A stretch of 64,000 bases of DNA from an uncultured Selenomonas sp. (GTDB lineage: Bacteria; Bacillota; Negativicutes; Selenomonadales; Selenomonadaceae): contig CAMVGU010000001.1 in NCBI GenBank assembly GCA_947167105.1, positions 204,552-268,551 of the forward strand, given 5' to 3'. Positions 9,771 to 18,754 of this stretch are shown one piece after another; positions within the stretch are counted from its first letter, which is position 1, and the number at the start of each line of letters is the position of its first letter. Made by a program: the position numbers and the translations under genes. Under the pieces are notes generated by a model. That model saw only the letters and a list, made by a program, of their open reading frames with translations. It did not search any database and was not told the DNA's origin.

Positions 9771-9905
9771 TCAACTTTCCTGCAAAAATCCGAAGATAGT
9801 CTTCCAGTAAGTCTCCGGTGCTTCCTTCATGGCCTCCCCGTGTCCGGCTCCCTGCAAAGAGCGTAACAACCTCGCGTTTCCCGGGTTTTCCATGTACTGC
9901 TCCAA
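9771..9905 (-). pseudogene. C-terminal remnant of an alpha/beta hydrolase
   Basis: Immediately after the TAA of the HAD gene (9906-9908), and in the same frame, 44 more codons remain open up to a TGA at 9771. The translation contains LLRSLQGAGHGEAMKEAPE followed by YWKTIFGFLQES. The GAGH box followed by a short helix ending in an FL segment is how alpha/beta hydrolases finish, the His being the catalytic one. No start codon context or remaining hydrolase domain is visible, so I read this as the tail of a deleted gene now abutting the phosphatase gene. Readthrough or a chance frame match cannot be excluded. Confidence 0.5.
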
Positions 9906-10985
9906 TTACTGCGCACGCTTTACCTTGTCGCCGTATATCGTCTTGAATTCGTCACGCATGGATATGGTGTTCCAGCCACGTTCTCGCGCTGTTTTCTCGC
10001 AGTCGGCAGCTTTCTTGATATTGCCAAGTTCTCTTACTACATCATCGCACAGCACCATAAAGGCTGCACTCTTGTATGGATTGTCCTGCAACGTGTACTC
10101 AAACATCCCGCTGTCACCCATGGAGTTGCCAAAGGCGAGTACAGGCCGTTTGCCAATTTGGTTGAGGATGGAGAAAATCTTGGCCGTCTTGCCGTTTTCG
10201 CGCATAGGTTCTCCCGAAATGACAATTTTCTCCTTGTGGCGGTCATAGAAATGGCTGTTCGCCTTATCCTTCCCCATGCCTGTGGAAGTATAGACGAAAT
10301 CAGTGGCTAGAATCCTGTCAGGGCGAACTGGTATAATGCCATCCACCAGTTCCCTTGTCGTATCCACGCCGCAGGCCGAATCAATGTATACTGCGAAACC
10401 GTTGTTGCCCAGGTACGACATGATTTCTACCATGGGCAGGTAGAAAGCCTCGCCGCGTTTCAGATTCGTCAGCCCCGTTTCCTGTGTCTCCATGAATCTC
10501 CTGACATAGGCCCTGTATTCCTGCGGTGTCATGCCCGCATACGCAGATGTCAGATAGCCAATAAGCAGCTTGTTGTCCTCTGGGGAGATACCGGTCTTAT
10601 TGTAAATCTGCGGCCTGATTCTTTCCGCCAGGGCCTTCATTTCCTTGGATGGTTTGTAAGACGGGTCTTCCAGGGCACGATGCAGGAACATAGTCTCCTG
10701 GAAATAAAAAGGCGCTGTCTCGCAGTAAAAGGTTCCATCCATATCGAATACGGCAATACGATCCTCTTCCGGGATGAAGTCCGGGCTTTGAGGGTCGGTG
10801 GCATTTTCAACAAAGTCCACGATTCTTTGCTTCGTGAGCGAATTATCATTCCAGTATTGGAAATCTGCGGCCTTTTCCACATGAATAGCCGCTACTTCCT
10901 CCCTGGAGGCCGCTTGTCCTCCCACTGAAACGCCCATAGCCAGCAGTGCCGCCATGACTCCTGCCATCAGCTTGTTTTTGTTCAT
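9906..10985 (-). CDS. Secreted HAD-superfamily phosphatase-like protein
   Basis: A 359-residue exported haloacid-dehalogenase-fold hydrolase. A signal peptide (basic start, hydrophobic core, AAS around residue 26) is followed by the nucleophile motif FDMDGTF (Asp81 and Asp83), and late in the protein FGNSMGDSGMF supplies the metal-binding aspartates. The inserted helical cap between them is long. It probably dephosphorylates a small phosphate ester outside the cytoplasmic membrane; the substrate cannot be told. AGGGGAG precedes the ATG. It is monocistronic apart from the hydrolase remnant directly downstream. Confidence 0.82.
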   Translation of the reverse strand: MNKNKLMAGVMAALLAMGVSVGGQAASREEVAAIHVEKAADFQYWNDNSLTKQRIVDFVENATDPQSPDFIPEEDRIAVFDMDGTFYCETAPFYFQETMFLHRALEDPSYKPSKEMKALAERIRPQIYNKTGISPEDNKLLIGYLTSAYAGMTPQEYRAYVRRFMETQETGLTNLKRGEAFYLPMVEIMSYLGNNGFAVYIDSACGVDTTRELVDGIIPVRPDRILATDFVYTSTGMGKDKANSHFYDRHKEKIVISGEPMRENGKTAKIFSILNQIGKRPVLAFGNSMGDSGMFEYTLQDNPYKSAAFMVLCDDVVRELGNIKKAADCEKTARERGWNTISMRDEFKTIYGDKVKRAQ

Positions 10986-11102
10986 TTGCCATACTCCCCT
11001 TCACACATTAAAGTCCAAGTCCACCCTATCACTTACCCATTGGTTTAATTCGCCATAAAATTTTCTTTCCCTTCCTGACAGTTCGAATCTATGATTCCAG
11101 TA

Positions 11103-11131
11103 TTGAATTGGACTTCAAAATAATATAAAAT
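11103..11131 (+). promoter_or_regulatory. Sigma-70 promoter for the ligase-ior-paaK operon
   Basis: TTGAAT (11103-11108) and TAAAAT (11126-11131) are spaced by 17 bases, about 70 bases before the operon's first start codon. Confidence 0.55.
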
Positions 11132-11202
11132 AAGACTGTTACTGTGTAAAAATGAGGAAGCACTGCATACAGCATGTTTCCCTGGGTAAAGGAGTAAATG
11201 TT

Positions 11203-12840
11203 ATGCCAGTCATGGATTATCTGGAGCGCAATGCCGAGCTTTATGGCGATGAGGTGGCGCTCGTGGAGCTGAACCCTGCCGAAAAGGACGGACGGCGGCT
11301 AAGCTGGAAGGAATTCAGCCTTATCGAGTCTGATTCAAATGCCCCCTACCGGAGGGAAATCACCTGGCAGGTCTTCGACGAGAAGGCCAACCGTTGTGCC
11401 AATCTGCTGCTTTCCCGAGGCATACGCAAGGGGGATAAGGTAGCTATCCTGATGTACAACTGCATGGAATGGCTGCCCATCTATTTCGGCATCCTGAAAA
11501 CAGGTGCCATAGCCGTACCCTTCAATTTCCGCTATGATGCGGATGAAATTCTCTACTGCGCAGAGCTGGCAGAAGTGAATATCGTCATCTTCGGGCCGGA
11601 GTTCATTGGCCGTATCGAGACACATGCGGAGCGCCTCTCCAGAGGCAGGCTGCTTATTTACGTAGGTGACGGCTGCCCCAGCTTCGCGGAAAGCTATCAC
11701 CTGCTGGTAGCAGACTGCTCCAGCTCCAAGCCGGAGGTGCCTCCCATCACCGATGAAGATTTGGGGGCAATTTATTTTTCCTCCGGCACCACCGGCTTTC
11801 CGAAGGCCATCCTGCACAAGCACCAGAGCCTGACCCAGGCAGCAGAGATGGAGCAGAAGCACCATTTGACTTCCCGTGAGGATACCTTCCTCTGCATTCC
11901 GCCCCTGTATCACACGGGAGCGAAATTCCATTGGATGGGCAGCCTGATCTCAGGCAGCAAGGCGGTGCTGCTGAAGGGAACAAAGCCAAAGGTTATCCTG
12001 GAAGCGGTTTCCCAAGAGCAATGCACTATTGTCTGGCTGCTGGTTCCCTGGGCGCAGGATATCCTGGACGCCCTGGACAGGGGCGACCTGAAGCTTGACG
12101 ACTATGAGCTTAAACAGTGGCGGCTTATGCACATCGGTGCCCAGCCGGTACCGCCCAGCCTTGTCCGCCGCTGGCAGGAATACTTCCCCCATCACGCTTA
12201 CGACACCAACTACGGCCTCTCCGAATCCATCGGCCCCGGCTGCGTGCATCTGGGTCTGGAAAATACCCGCAAGGTGGGCGCCATCGGCGTACCCGGCTAC
12301 CGCTGGCAGTGCCGGATCGTGGATGAGCAAGGCAAGACCGTCCCCCAGGGAGAAGTGGGAGAGCTCTGCGTGAAAGGGCCTGGGGTCATGACCTGCTATT
12401 ACAATGACCCGGAGGCGACTGCGGCTGTCCTGAAGGACGGCTGGCTTTTCACCGGGGATATGGCCATGCAGGACGAAGAAGGCTTCTATTTCCTGGTGGA
12501 TCGCAAGAAAGATGTAATAGTCAGCGGCGGTGAGAATATCTATCCGGTGCAGATCGAGGATTTCCTGCATAAATGCGATAAGGTGAAGGATGCAGCGGTC
12601 ATCGGCCTGCCGGACAGGCGGCTGGGAGAGATCAGCGCCGCCATCATCGAAATCAAGGAAGGCTGTACCTGTACGAAGCAGGAAATTGAGGATTTCTGCC
12701 TGGCCCTGCCCCGCTACAAGCGTCCGAAGCAGATTATCTTCGCCCCTGTGCCCCGCAATGCCACCGGCAAGATAGAAAAACCGGTGCTGCGCAAGCGATA
12801 CGGCGCGGAGCAGCTTGTGGCAAAGGAAAACAGGAGTTAG
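11203..12840 (+). CDS. AMP-forming acyl/aryl-CoA ligase
   Basis: A 545-residue member of the adenylate-forming ligase family, which activates a carboxylic acid with ATP and transfers it to CoA. The phosphate-binding motif YFSSGTTGFPKA is near residue 193, the hinge region DRKKDVIVSGGENIYPVQIE near 435, and the C-terminal catalytic lysine is in NATGKIEK. I start at the ATG at 11203, preceded by AAAGGAG; the frame is open a little further upstream without a site. The acid is not evident. Being first in an operon with iorAB and paaK points to an aryl or branched acid linked to 2-oxoacid:ferredoxin chemistry. Confidence 0.85.
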   Translation: MPVMDYLERNAELYGDEVALVELNPAEKDGRRLSWKEFSLIESDSNAPYRREITWQVFDEKANRCANLLLSRGIRKGDKVAILMYNCMEWLPIYFGILKTGAIAVPFNFRYDADEILYCAELAEVNIVIFGPEFIGRIETHAERLSRGRLLIYVGDGCPSFAESYHLLVADCSSSKPEVPPITDEDLGAIYFSSGTTGFPKAILHKHQSLTQAAEMEQKHHLTSREDTFLCIPPLYHTGAKFHWMGSLISGSKAVLLKGTKPKVILEAVSQEQCTIVWLLVPWAQDILDALDRGDLKLDDYELKQWRLMHIGAQPVPPSLVRRWQEYFPHHAYDTNYGLSESIGPGCVHLGLENTRKVGAIGVPGYRWQCRIVDEQGKTVPQGEVGELCVKGPGVMTCYYNDPEATAAVLKDGWLFTGDMAMQDEEGFYFLVDRKKDVIVSGGENIYPVQIEDFLHKCDKVKDAAVIGLPDRRLGEISAAIIEIKEGCTCTKQEIEDFCLALPRYKRPKQIIFAPVPRNATGKIEKPVLRKRYGAEQLVAKENRS

Positions 12841-12863
12841 TTTTAGTTTAGGAGAGCGAACTT

Positions 12864-14597
12864 ATGAAAGAACTGATGTTGGGCAATAAGGCCGTAGCCA
12901 GGGGCCTGTATGAGGCCGGAGTGTGCTTTGTCTCCAGTTATCCCGGTACTCCCAGTACCGAGATAACCGAGGAAGCTGCCCTTTATGATGAGATTTACTG
13001 CGAATGGGCACCCAATGAAAAGGTGGCAATGGAGTCCGCCTTCGGTGCATCGCTGGCAGGACGCAGGGCCTTCTGCGCCCAGAAGCATGTGGGGCTGAAT
13101 GTAGCCGCCGATCCCCTGTTCACCATGTCCTACACGGGGGTCAATGCCGGCTTTGTGGTGGTAGTGGCTGATGATGCTGGCTGCCATTCCTCCCAGAACG
13201 AACAGGACAGCCGCCACTACGCCAGAGCTGCAAAGCTGCCCATGCTGGAGCCTGCGGATTCCTCCGAAGCGCTGGCTTTCACAAAACTCGCCTACGAGCT
13301 TTCCGAGAAATACGATACCCCTGTGCTCCTCAAGATGTGCACCCGTGTGGCACATTCCCAGTCTGTAGTGGAAACCGGCAAGCGGGAGGAGTACAACAAG
13401 CCTTATGAGAAAAACATCGGCAAGTATGTGATGATGCCCGGCAACGCCAAGCGGCGGCATCCGATAGTGGAAAAGCGCACGGAGGCCCTCAGGGAATACG
13501 CGGAAACCTCCCCTATCAACCGCATCGAGAAGGGAACGGGAGACATCGGCATCATCACCGCCTCTACCTCCTATCAGTATGTGAAGGAAGTCTTCGGGGA
13601 TGAAGCCCATATCCTGAAGCTGGGCATGACCAATCCCCTGCCGGATAATCTCATCCGCCAATTCGCAGCGGGTGTCAAAGAGCTTTATGTAGTAGAGGAA
13701 CTGGACAGCATCATCGAGGAGCATGTAAAAGCTCTGGGCCTTACAGTCAAGGGCAGCGAGCTTCTGCCCCGCATAGACGAGTTCTGCCAGAACCAGATTG
13801 CTGCCGCCTTTGGCCGTAAGGCGCCTGAGGGCGTAGTTCTGGAAGATGCCATCCCGCCCCGTCCCCCCCTGATGTGCGCCGGCTGCCCCCACCGGGGCAT
13901 GTTCTACGCCCTGCAGAAGCGTAAATGCACTGTGCTCGGCGATATTGGCTGCTACACCCTGGGTGCAGTCGCCCCCCTAAATGCCATTGAGCTCACTCTT
14001 TGCATGGGTGCCTCTATCGGTGCAGTCCACGGCTTCAACAAGATGCTTGGCCGGGAGAGCGAGGGCAAGACCGTGGCGGTCATTGGTGACTCCACCTTCA
14101 TGCATTCCGGCATGACAGGCCTCGCCAATGTCGCCTACAACCAGTCCAATTCCACCATCATCATCCTGGATAATTCCATCACCGGCATGACCGGGCATCA
14201 GCAGAACCCCACCACGGGCTACAATATCAAAGGCGACCCTGCCGGCAAGATTGACCTGGAGGCCCTCTGCCGGGCCATGGGCTTCCAGCGGGTGCGGGTG
14301 GTAGATCCTTACGACCTGACGGCCTGCGATACAGCCCTCAAGGAGGAGCTGGCGGCAGAAGGCCCCTCCATCATAATTTCCCGCCGTCCCTGCGCCCTCC
14401 TGAAATATGTGAAGCACAAGGCTCCCCTCAAGGTGGACAAGGAGAAGTGCATCGGCTGCAAGTCCTGTATGCGGGTGGGCTGCCCCGCCATTTCCATGCA
14501 GGAAGGCAAGGCTGTGGTAGACAATACCCAGTGCGTGGGCTGCAACGTCTGCAGCCAGCTTTGCCCCAAGCAGGCTTTCAGCAGTACGACGGATTGA
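12864..14597 (+). CDS. iorA: Indolepyruvate:ferredoxin oxidoreductase, alpha subunit
   Basis: The large subunit (577 aa) of the thiamine-diphosphate enzyme that converts aryl-pyruvates and CoA to aryl-acetyl-CoA and CO2 with reduction of ferredoxin; the reaction is reversible. The N-terminal half has the pyrimidine-domain segment SSYPGTPSTEI, and the central TPP/Mg-binding region includes GDSTFMHSGMTGL and later ILDNSITGMTG. Two [4Fe-4S] ferredoxin motifs close the protein (CIGCKSCMRVGCP and CVGCNVCSQLCP). It starts 23 bases after the ligase stop, with AGGAGAG upstream, and is followed by iorB. The cysteine sets are complete, so the enzyme looks functional. Confidence 0.95.
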   Translation: MKELMLGNKAVARGLYEAGVCFVSSYPGTPSTEITEEAALYDEIYCEWAPNEKVAMESAFGASLAGRRAFCAQKHVGLNVAADPLFTMSYTGVNAGFVVVVADDAGCHSSQNEQDSRHYARAAKLPMLEPADSSEALAFTKLAYELSEKYDTPVLLKMCTRVAHSQSVVETGKREEYNKPYEKNIGKYVMMPGNAKRRHPIVEKRTEALREYAETSPINRIEKGTGDIGIITASTSYQYVKEVFGDEAHILKLGMTNPLPDNLIRQFAAGVKELYVVEELDSIIEEHVKALGLTVKGSELLPRIDEFCQNQIAAAFGRKAPEGVVLEDAIPPRPPLMCAGCPHRGMFYALQKRKCTVLGDIGCYTLGAVAPLNAIELTLCMGASIGAVHGFNKMLGRESEGKTVAVIGDSTFMHSGMTGLANVAYNQSNSTIIILDNSITGMTGHQQNPTTGYNIKGDPAGKIDLEALCRAMGFQRVRVVDPYDLTACDTALKEELAAEGPSIIISRRPCALLKYVKHKAPLKVDKEKCIGCKSCMRVGCPAISMQEGKAVVDNTQCVGCNVCSQLCPKQAFSSTTD

Positions 14598-14610
14598 GGT
14601 GAGCAAAGAA

Positions 14611-15186
14611 ATGGAAACAAAGAATATCATGATTGTAGGCGTCGGTGGGCAAGGCTCCCTGCTGGCCAGCAAACTCCTGGGGCATCTGCTGCTCAATGAA
14701 GGCTATGATGTCAAGGTATCCGAAGTCCACGGCATGTCCCAGCGGGGCGGCAGCGTTGTTACCTATGTGCGCTTCGGGGACAGGGTTTATTCCCCAGTGG
14801 TTGACAAGGGAGAGGCAGACTTTATCGTTTCCTTTGAAATACTGGAGACTGCCCGCTGGCTGCCCTATCTGAAGCAGGACGGGCAAATCGTCACCAACAC
14901 CCAGCAGATCGCTCCCATGCCTGTCATCACTGGCGCGGCCACATACCCTGAGCAGCTTGTGGAAAAAATTAAAAGCAAAGGCATAAAGATTGATGCAATG
15001 GATTGCCTGACGCTCGCCAGGGAAGCTGGCTCTCCCAAGGCTGTAAATATCGTGCTCCTGGGCAGGCTCTCCCATTATTTCGGCATCAGGGAGGAAGCGT
15101 GGCAGGAAGCAATGACAGCCGTTGTGCCGCCCAAATTCCTGGAGCTGAACCGCAAAGCGTTTGCACTGGGCAAAAATTTTGCCTGA
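14611..15186 (+). CDS. iorB: Indolepyruvate:ferredoxin oxidoreductase, beta subunit
   Basis: The small gamma-domain-type subunit (191 aa) that partners IorA. The N-terminus IMIVGVGGQGSLLASKLLG is the family's glycine-rich start, and SEVHGMSQRGGSV is the conserved second segment. I begin at the ATG at 14611, which has AGGTGAG seven bases upstream; an in-frame GTG at 14599 lies inside that ribosome site. It directly follows iorA (13 bases). Confidence 0.93.
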   Translation: METKNIMIVGVGGQGSLLASKLLGHLLLNEGYDVKVSEVHGMSQRGGSVVTYVRFGDRVYSPVVDKGEADFIVSFEILETARWLPYLKQDGQIVTNTQQIAPMPVITGAATYPEQLVEKIKSKGIKIDAMDCLTLAREAGSPKAVNIVLLGRLSHYFGIREEAWQEAMTAVVPPKFLELNRKAFALGKNFA

Positions 15187-15213
15187 TTACCCTGATTACA
15201 AGGAGGAAACCCC

Positions 15214-16515
15214 ATGGCTAAATATTTCCAGGAGGAAATCGAATGTGCTCCCCGCGAGCGGATTAGGGCAATGCAGGACGAAAAGCTCCGCAAGCAGGTA
15301 CGACATGTATGGGAGAATGTGCCTTATTATCGCAAGAAGATGGAGGAAAAGGGCGTAACGCCGGAGGACATCAGCTCTACTTCCGACCTGCATAAGCTGC
15401 CCTTCCTCTCCAAGGCAGACCTCAGAAATGCCTATCCCTACGGGCTTTTGGCCTGCCCTCTCAAGGACTGCGTGCGCATACACTCCACCTCCGGCACAAC
15501 AGGCAAGCGCGTCATTGCCTTCTACACCCAGGCTGATATCGACATGTGGTCGGAATGCGCGGCTCGTGCCATCGTGGCGGCGGGCGGCGGGCCGGAGGAT
15601 GTCTGCCAGATTTCCTACGGCTATGGGCTCTTTACGGGAGGCGCAGGGCTGGACGGCGGCTCCCACAAGGTCGGCTGCCTCACCGTTCCCACCAGCTCCG
15701 GCAATACGGACAGGCAGATCATGTTCCTGATGGATCTCAAAGCCACCATTCTCTGCTGCACCCCAAGCTATGCGGCCTACTTAGGCGAATCACTGAAGGA
15801 AAGGGGCTATAAGCCTGAGGACATACCTTTGAAAGCAGGTATCTTCGGGGCAGAACCCTGGTCTGAGGAAATGAGGCGCGACATCGAGCAGACTCTGGGC
15901 ATCAAAGCCTACGACATCTACGGGCTCACGGAGATTTCCGGCCCCGGCGTGGCCTTTGAATGCTCTGCCCAGCAGGGCATGCACATCAACGAAGACCATT
16001 TCCTGGTGGAAACCATTGACCCGGACACAGGCGAAACATTGCCGGAGGGCACTCAGGGCGAGCTGGTCTTCACCTCCCTGGACAAAGCGGCCTTCCCCCT
16101 GCTGCGCTACCGCACGAGAGACATCTGCACCCTTACAAGGGAGCCATGCTCCTGCGGCCGCACCCATGTGCGCATGGCCAAGCCCAAGGGACGCTCCGAC
16201 GATATGCTCATCATCCGTGGCGTGAATGTCTTCCCGAGCCAGATTGAGACGGTGCTGATGAACAATGGCTACGCTGCCAACTACCAGATCATCATAGGCC
16301 GGGTGAACAACACAGACACCTTTGAAGTCAAAGTTGAAATGACGCCGGATATGTTCACCGATAACGTGGGCGAAATCGACGAGCGGCGCAAAGCTCTCTC
16401 CGATGACTTGAAAGCCATGCTGGGCATCAAGGCCAGGATTTCCCTGGTGGCCCCCAAGAGCATCACCCGCAGCGAGGGCAAGGCTGTCCGCGTCATAGAT
16501 AACCGCAAGCTGTGA
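15214..16515 (+). CDS. paaK: Phenylacetate-CoA ligase
   Basis: A 433-residue AMP-forming ligase of the PaaK family, which makes phenylacetyl-CoA or another arylacetyl-CoA from the free acid. The ATP motif HSTSGTTGKRV is near residue 90, the central YGLTEISGPGVAFEC motif near 232, and the hinge GRSDDMLIIRGVNVFPSQIE near 327. A perfect AAGGAGG site precedes the ATG. Placed after iorAB, it would supply arylacetyl-CoA for reductive carboxylation to the aryl-pyruvate, or release energy in the oxidative direction. The direction cannot be told from sequence. Confidence 0.9.
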   Translation: MAKYFQEEIECAPRERIRAMQDEKLRKQVRHVWENVPYYRKKMEEKGVTPEDISSTSDLHKLPFLSKADLRNAYPYGLLACPLKDCVRIHSTSGTTGKRVIAFYTQADIDMWSECAARAIVAAGGGPEDVCQISYGYGLFTGGAGLDGGSHKVGCLTVPTSSGNTDRQIMFLMDLKATILCCTPSYAAYLGESLKERGYKPEDIPLKAGIFGAEPWSEEMRRDIEQTLGIKAYDIYGLTEISGPGVAFECSAQQGMHINEDHFLVETIDPDTGETLPEGTQGELVFTSLDKAAFPLLRYRTRDICTLTREPCSCGRTHVRMAKPKGRSDDMLIIRGVNVFPSQIETVLMNNGYAANYQIIIGRVNNTDTFEVKVEMTPDMFTDNVGEIDERRKALSDDLKAMLGIKARISLVAPKSITRSEGKAVRVIDNRKL

Positions 16516-16527
16516 GGAGGAAACATT

Positions 16528-16953
16528 ATGAGCGTGAAACAGATTTCCGTCTTCCTGGAAAACAAGCCCGGCACACTGAAGGGCTTGACAACGGTGCTGG
16601 CACAGAATGACATAAACATCCGTGCCCTCTCCCTCTCCGATACGAAGGACTTCGGCATCGTGCGCATGCTGGTCAATGATGTCTATGCAGCTACCAACGT
16701 GCTAAAAGAAGAAGGCTTCATCGCTTCCCTGACCCCGGTGCTGGTCTATGAGATTTCCGATGAGAGCGGAGGCCTGGACAAGCTGCTGGTGCATTTTGAA
16801 GAGGCCCAGGTGAACATCGAGTACATGTACGCCTTTGCCGGCAGGAACGCCGCTTACATGATTTTCCGCGTGGCAGACACAAAAAAAGCCGAGGCTGTCC
16901 TGCAGGGCAAGGGCCTGCATTCACTCGCACAAGACGAGATTGCCTCGGTGTAG
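16528..16953 (+). CDS. Tandem ACT-domain protein
   Basis: A 141-residue protein made of two ACT domains: the first begins ISVFLENKPGTLKGL, the second starts around residue 72 after a short linker. ACT pairs bind amino acids and act as sensors. Genes of this kind commonly accompany iorAB and paaK, so binding an aromatic amino acid or adjusting one of the operon's enzymes is a reasonable inference. It has GAGGAGG upstream and ends the operon ahead of a strong terminator. Confidence 0.85.
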   Translation: MSVKQISVFLENKPGTLKGLTTVLAQNDINIRALSLSDTKDFGIVRMLVNDVYAATNVLKEEGFIASLTPVLVYEISDESGGLDKLLVHFEEAQVNIEYMYAFAGRNAAYMIFRVADTKKAEAVLQGKGLHSLAQDEIASV

Positions 16954-16976
16954 AATATGGGAAACTTCCGGAAAGA

Positions 16977-17005
16977 AAAGAGCAAGGCCTGGCCTTGCTC
17001 TTTTT
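16977..17005 (+). terminator. Rho-independent terminator of the ligase-ior-paaK-ACT operon
   Basis: AAAGAGCAAGG and CCTTGCTCTTT form a strong stem around a small GC-rich loop, followed by Ts. It also faces the convergent NlpC/P60 gene. Confidence 0.85.
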
Positions 17006-17060
17006 CCATGCAACGGTTACAACATACGTGAACTTTATCTGACCTGCGAGAAAAACTCCC

Positions 17061-18416
17061 CTACTTCAAAAAACCTATGCTGCTGATTCTGTCGATTGCT
17101 TGAACCTGGCTCTTATTCATATAGCGCAAATCAGATACCAGGACTTTGCGGATATACTGCTTCTCCGGCACACCTCCCGGGAAGGTATAGTAGCTGCTGG
17201 CAGAGTGCAGTACCATCGGTGTGCCTGCATCATCCTGTCCAAGGTACATCATTACATGGCTGCCACTTATAAAGAGCAAGGAACCAGGCATGGTTTTCTT
17301 TATTTCCCCGTACCTTTCTGCAGTGCCAAGTGCTGCCAAAGGCACCTGCACCGGCATCAATTCCTCCTGCTTATCGGCATCCCTGGGCAGCTCAATGCCC
17401 ATGGTACGGTAGACATCACCGACAAAGGAGGAGCAATCCACGCTCTCGTCCTGACCGCCCCAGCCGTAAACATCCCCCAGGAACCTGAAACCCTGACGAA
17501 TGAAATTGTTCTGCGTACAGGGCAGCCACCCCTTATGCACCGTATCATCATCTGCTATGGACACTACGGCTTCACTCAAATGCGTATTCACATCCACAGG
17601 GATTTTGGCTGTCCACTGGCCCCCCTGCTTGGCAGGTGCCGTCAGGGGAATGACACTGCCCATCTGGAAAGTCACGCTCCACGCACCGCCCACGTGTACC
17701 TGCTTTTTATCGGCAGTAACCACCAGGAAATCCTTGGGTGCCACATATTCCATCCAGGTGTCCCTGTCCGTGAAGGCAATAGACCCCATCTGCACCCAGC
17801 CCATATAGTTGCGGGTACGTGCGAACACGAATTGATGGTCAGCACTCTCTGCCAGCACCACCATAGGCTCTGCGGGGTCCACCGCAGTTCCCTGCAGATT
17901 GTCATAGTGGCTGTCGATTTCTGCAGTGGAATCCAGCCATCCAGCCACTTCAGGCAAGAGCCGCATATTTGCGCGCTGGCAGGCCACCGCATAGCGTACT
18001 TGTTGCACGGCAGGCAGCGCCTCCATGTTGCAGTTCTGCTTGGCATGTTCAAAGCTGTATTGGGTCAGTCTAGCACCATTCTTGTACAGCTCCGGTAAGC
18101 TGTCTTCGGCATAGTCAAGCATGGTAGCTACCATACTGGCACGGATATCATCTGCAGGGACAGTCTCCGGATATTGGGCGAGATCTGTCAGCCAGGAATT
18201 GGGCTGACGTATTTTCCGGTTCACAGCCTCGATTTCCTCAGAGGTCAGCAACAGCGCATCTCCATTATCTGTGCGCTTGACCCAGTAGGACGCCGTTGCC
18301 CCCTCTCCCTGTACCTCAATAGAAGCCGCGCTTCCCACCGTGCCGGACTGGATCAGCAAGCATGCTGATAAGACTGCGCCTGCCAGCCACTTCAATTTCA
18401 TTTTCACTTGCAACAT
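17061..18416 (-). CDS. Secreted SH3/NlpC-P60 (C40) cell-wall hydrolase
   Basis: A 451-residue exported peptidase expected to cut peptidoglycan stem peptides. A signal peptide (core LAGAVLSACLLIQSG) is followed by an N-terminal helical region, an SH3-like section in the middle (about residues 190-290), and a C-terminal NlpC/P60 domain with the catalytic cysteine in SVDCSSFVGDVYR and the histidine in GSHVMMYLG. I take the ATG at 18416 behind GGAGGTATC rather than the TTG-type start at 18440. It stands alone, convergent with the ACT gene. Confidence 0.88.
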   Translation of the reverse strand: MLQVKMKLKWLAGAVLSACLLIQSGTVGSAASIEVQGEGATASYWVKRTDNGDALLLTSEEIEAVNRKIRQPNSWLTDLAQYPETVPADDIRASMVATMLDYAEDSLPELYKNGARLTQYSFEHAKQNCNMEALPAVQQVRYAVACQRANMRLLPEVAGWLDSTAEIDSHYDNLQGTAVDPAEPMVVLAESADHQFVFARTRNYMGWVQMGSIAFTDRDTWMEYVAPKDFLVVTADKKQVHVGGAWSVTFQMGSVIPLTAPAKQGGQWTAKIPVDVNTHLSEAVVSIADDDTVHKGWLPCTQNNFIRQGFRFLGDVYGWGGQDESVDCSSFVGDVYRTMGIELPRDADKQEELMPVQVPLAALGTAERYGEIKKTMPGSLLFISGSHVMMYLGQDDAGTPMVLHSASSYYTFPGGVPEKQYIRKVLVSDLRYMNKSQVQAIDRISSIGFLK

Positions 18417-18472
18417 ACTGATACCTCCAAACCACAGCATTGCCTGCGTGCAGGTTTTAACTTAAACGAAAT

Positions 18473-18736
18473 TCACCAGTTTTCAAACCTTTGATTTCGG
18501 TTCAGTTTCGTCATAAGTTTCATTTCATCGTCACTAAGTTCAAAATTATAGATATCATTATTTTCACGGATATGTGATGGATTCCCTGAACCTGGTATGA
18601 CCACATAGCCAGCCTGGATATGCCAGCGCAAGACGATTTGGGCAGGTGTCTTTCCGTGGCTTTTGGCTATTTCTTCTATGGTCTTGTTTGACAGTATCTT
18701 TTGTGTTTTACCAATGCTTATCCCTGCCGCCAGCAT
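18473..18736 (-). pseudogene. Truncated aldo/keto reductase (C-terminal part only)
   Basis: The 87-residue frame matches only the C-terminal third of aldo/keto reductases of the diketogluconate-reductase type: the segments ILSNKTIEEIAKSHGKT, PAQIVLRWHIQAGYVVIPG and ELSDDEMKLMTKLN are diagnostic. The N-terminal TIM-barrel half with the catalytic Tyr and Lys is missing. The frame stays open about ten codons upstream into the structured repeat at 18755-18891, so the gene appears to be broken at the repeat's edge. There is no usable ribosome site at the ATG. Confidence 0.8.
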
Positions 18737-18754
18737 CTCCTGCCCTATAAGCCT

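Noticed and set aside
12843..13892. 349-codon minus-strand frame
   Set aside because: Antisense shadow of iorA, whose motifs and position in the operon are clear.
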